From Bacillota bacterium (lineage in GTDB: Bacteria > Bacillota > Clostridia > Lachnospirales > Cellulosilyticaceae), in assembly GCA_023457875.1 (NCBI GenBank), contig JAEXBC010000026.1:1-7118 (forward strand): a stretch of DNA of 7,118 nucleotides, read 5' to 3'. Below are positions 6,366-7,118 of this stretch, piece after piece (position 1 is the stretch's first letter; each line of letters opens with the position of its first letter). The translations under genes were made by a program, and so were the position numbers. Below the pieces are notes generated by a model, which was not told the DNA's origin, did no database searches, and saw only the letters and a program-made list of their open reading frames with translations.

Positions 6366-7118
6366 ATGAGACAAGAAGTGAAGCTTAGAATAAAACCAGC
6401 ATTTATTAAACTAGTAAGACAAGGTTATCCACTCATTTCTAAGGAAGCTATTGAAAATAGTGAGGTACTAAAAAAAGAAAATGTGATTGTCAATCTAGTG
6501 GATGGGCAGAATCAATTCCTTGCAAAAGGATACTATGGTAAACAAAACAAGGGATATGGTTGGGTGCTAAGCTACAAAGAGGAGGAAAGAATTGACCAAA
6601 GCTTCTTTGCTAAAAAAATAAAAGAGGCGATAGCGTATCGCAAGGCGTTTTTTGCCAGTACCGAGACAGATGCTTTTCGTGTCTTTAATGGAGAGGGAGA
6701 TGGAGTAGGGGGGCTAACGATTGATTATTTTGCGGGGTATTACCTTGTGACTTGGTATAGTGAAGGGATATACAGTTTTAAGGAGGAGATTATTGATGCA
6801 CTTTTGGAGGCTACGCCTGTAAAAGGCATTTATCAAAAAAAGCGTTTTGATACAGACGGTAAATATATAGAAGATCATGACCATGTCATGGGACAGGTAC
6901 CAGAGTGGCCACTTGTTGTAAAAGAAAATAATCAGCATTTTGCCATTTACCTGGATGATGGGGCAATGGTGGGGATATTCCTAGACCAACGGGAGGTTAG
7001 AAAACGTATTAGAGATACCTATGCCAAGGGCAAAACGGTACTTAATACCTTTTCCTATACAGGAGGTTTTTCAGTTTTTGCTGCAGCAGGAGGAGCAAAG
7101 AAAACAACAAGCGTAGAC
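6366..7118 (+). CDS. RlmI-family class I SAM-dependent rRNA methyltransferase, N-terminal part
   Basis: The frame is open from the ATG at 6366 to the window edge (251 codons, of roughly 390-400 usual in the family). AAGGA lies 7 bases before the start. Residues about 1-75 form a PUA-type RNA-binding domain (MRQEVKLRIKPAF, LVDGQNQFLAKGYYG, GYGWVLSY). The middle domain includes TDAFRVFNGEGDGVGGLTIDYF. The methyltransferase part begins around 190 with GIFLDQREVR and SAM-binding motif I (VLNTFSYTGGFSVFAAAGGAKKTTSVD, 225-251 in part). These are hallmarks of COG1092 proteins such as E. coli RlmI (m5C in 23S rRNA) and B. subtilis YwbD. The exact target base in this organism is not known. The catalytic cysteine motifs lie beyond the edge. 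It is divergent from the HerA-like gene and shares its promoter region. The family assignment is firm; the specific activity is inferred. Confidence 0.9.
   Translation, partial: MRQEVKLRIKPAFIKLVRQGYPLISKEAIENSEVLKKENVIVNLVDGQNQFLAKGYYGKQNKGYGWVLSYKEEERIDQSFFAKKIKEAIAYRKAFFASTETDAFRVFNGEGDGVGGLTIDYFAGYYLVTWYSEGIYSFKEEIIDALLEATPVKGIYQKKRFDTDGKYIEDHDHVMGQVPEWPLVVKENNQHFAIYLDDGAMVGIFLDQREVRKRIRDTYAKGKTVLNTFSYTGGFSVFAAAGGAKKTTSVD

Noticed and set aside
6714..6938. 74-aa minus-strand frame within the methyltransferase gene
   Set aside because: Shadow of the RlmI-family frame, which has strong motifs.

Overview
The window looks like chromosomal DNA from a low-GC, Gram-positive, cellulose-degrading anaerobe of the Clostridia. 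Grounds for this are the A+T-rich composition, strong GGAGG-type ribosome binding sites, sigma-A-like promoters, a YdjG/YdjH-type gene pair known from Firmicutes, and a secreted CBM2-GH5 endoglucanase without a dockerin. A Cellulosilyticum-like member of the Lachnospirales is my best guess, but that is inference. Both edges cut through genes.

Layout. Positions 1-609 (+) hold the C-terminal half of a TIGR02679/DUF2399 protein, the JetD nuclease of a type II Wadjet anti-plasmid system; the rest of that operon should lie to the left. A 233-bp gap follows, with a 9-bp-arm inverted repeat and a long terminator-like hairpin (792-838). Converging on it from the right is a two-gene minus-strand operon, transcribed from 2830-2858: a membrane-anchored double zinc-ribbon protein (YdjG-like, TTG start) and a secreted/membrane TPM-domain protein (YdjH-like), joined by an ATGA overlap. 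Next on the minus strand is a 631-aa secreted or membrane-anchored CBM2-GH5 cellulase with its own promoter (4809-4837). Upstream of it is a 442-aa minus-strand protein that resembles the N-terminal half of HerA/VirB4-type ATP-binding proteins but stops before any ATPase domain. It is divergent from a plus-strand RlmI-family rRNA methyltransferase gene that runs off the right edge. The two divergent promoters physically overlap around a small dyad (6272-6291).

How the genes relate. I see no single pathway. The window joins the end of a defence operon to envelope-stress-type genes, a cellulase and an rRNA-modification gene. The parts most worth following are the Wadjet tail, the ATPase-less HerA-like protein, and the shared divergent promoter region that may co-regulate it with the methyltransferase. 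Several ORF starts were moved on the basis of ribosome binding sites: 1709, 4771 and 6232.
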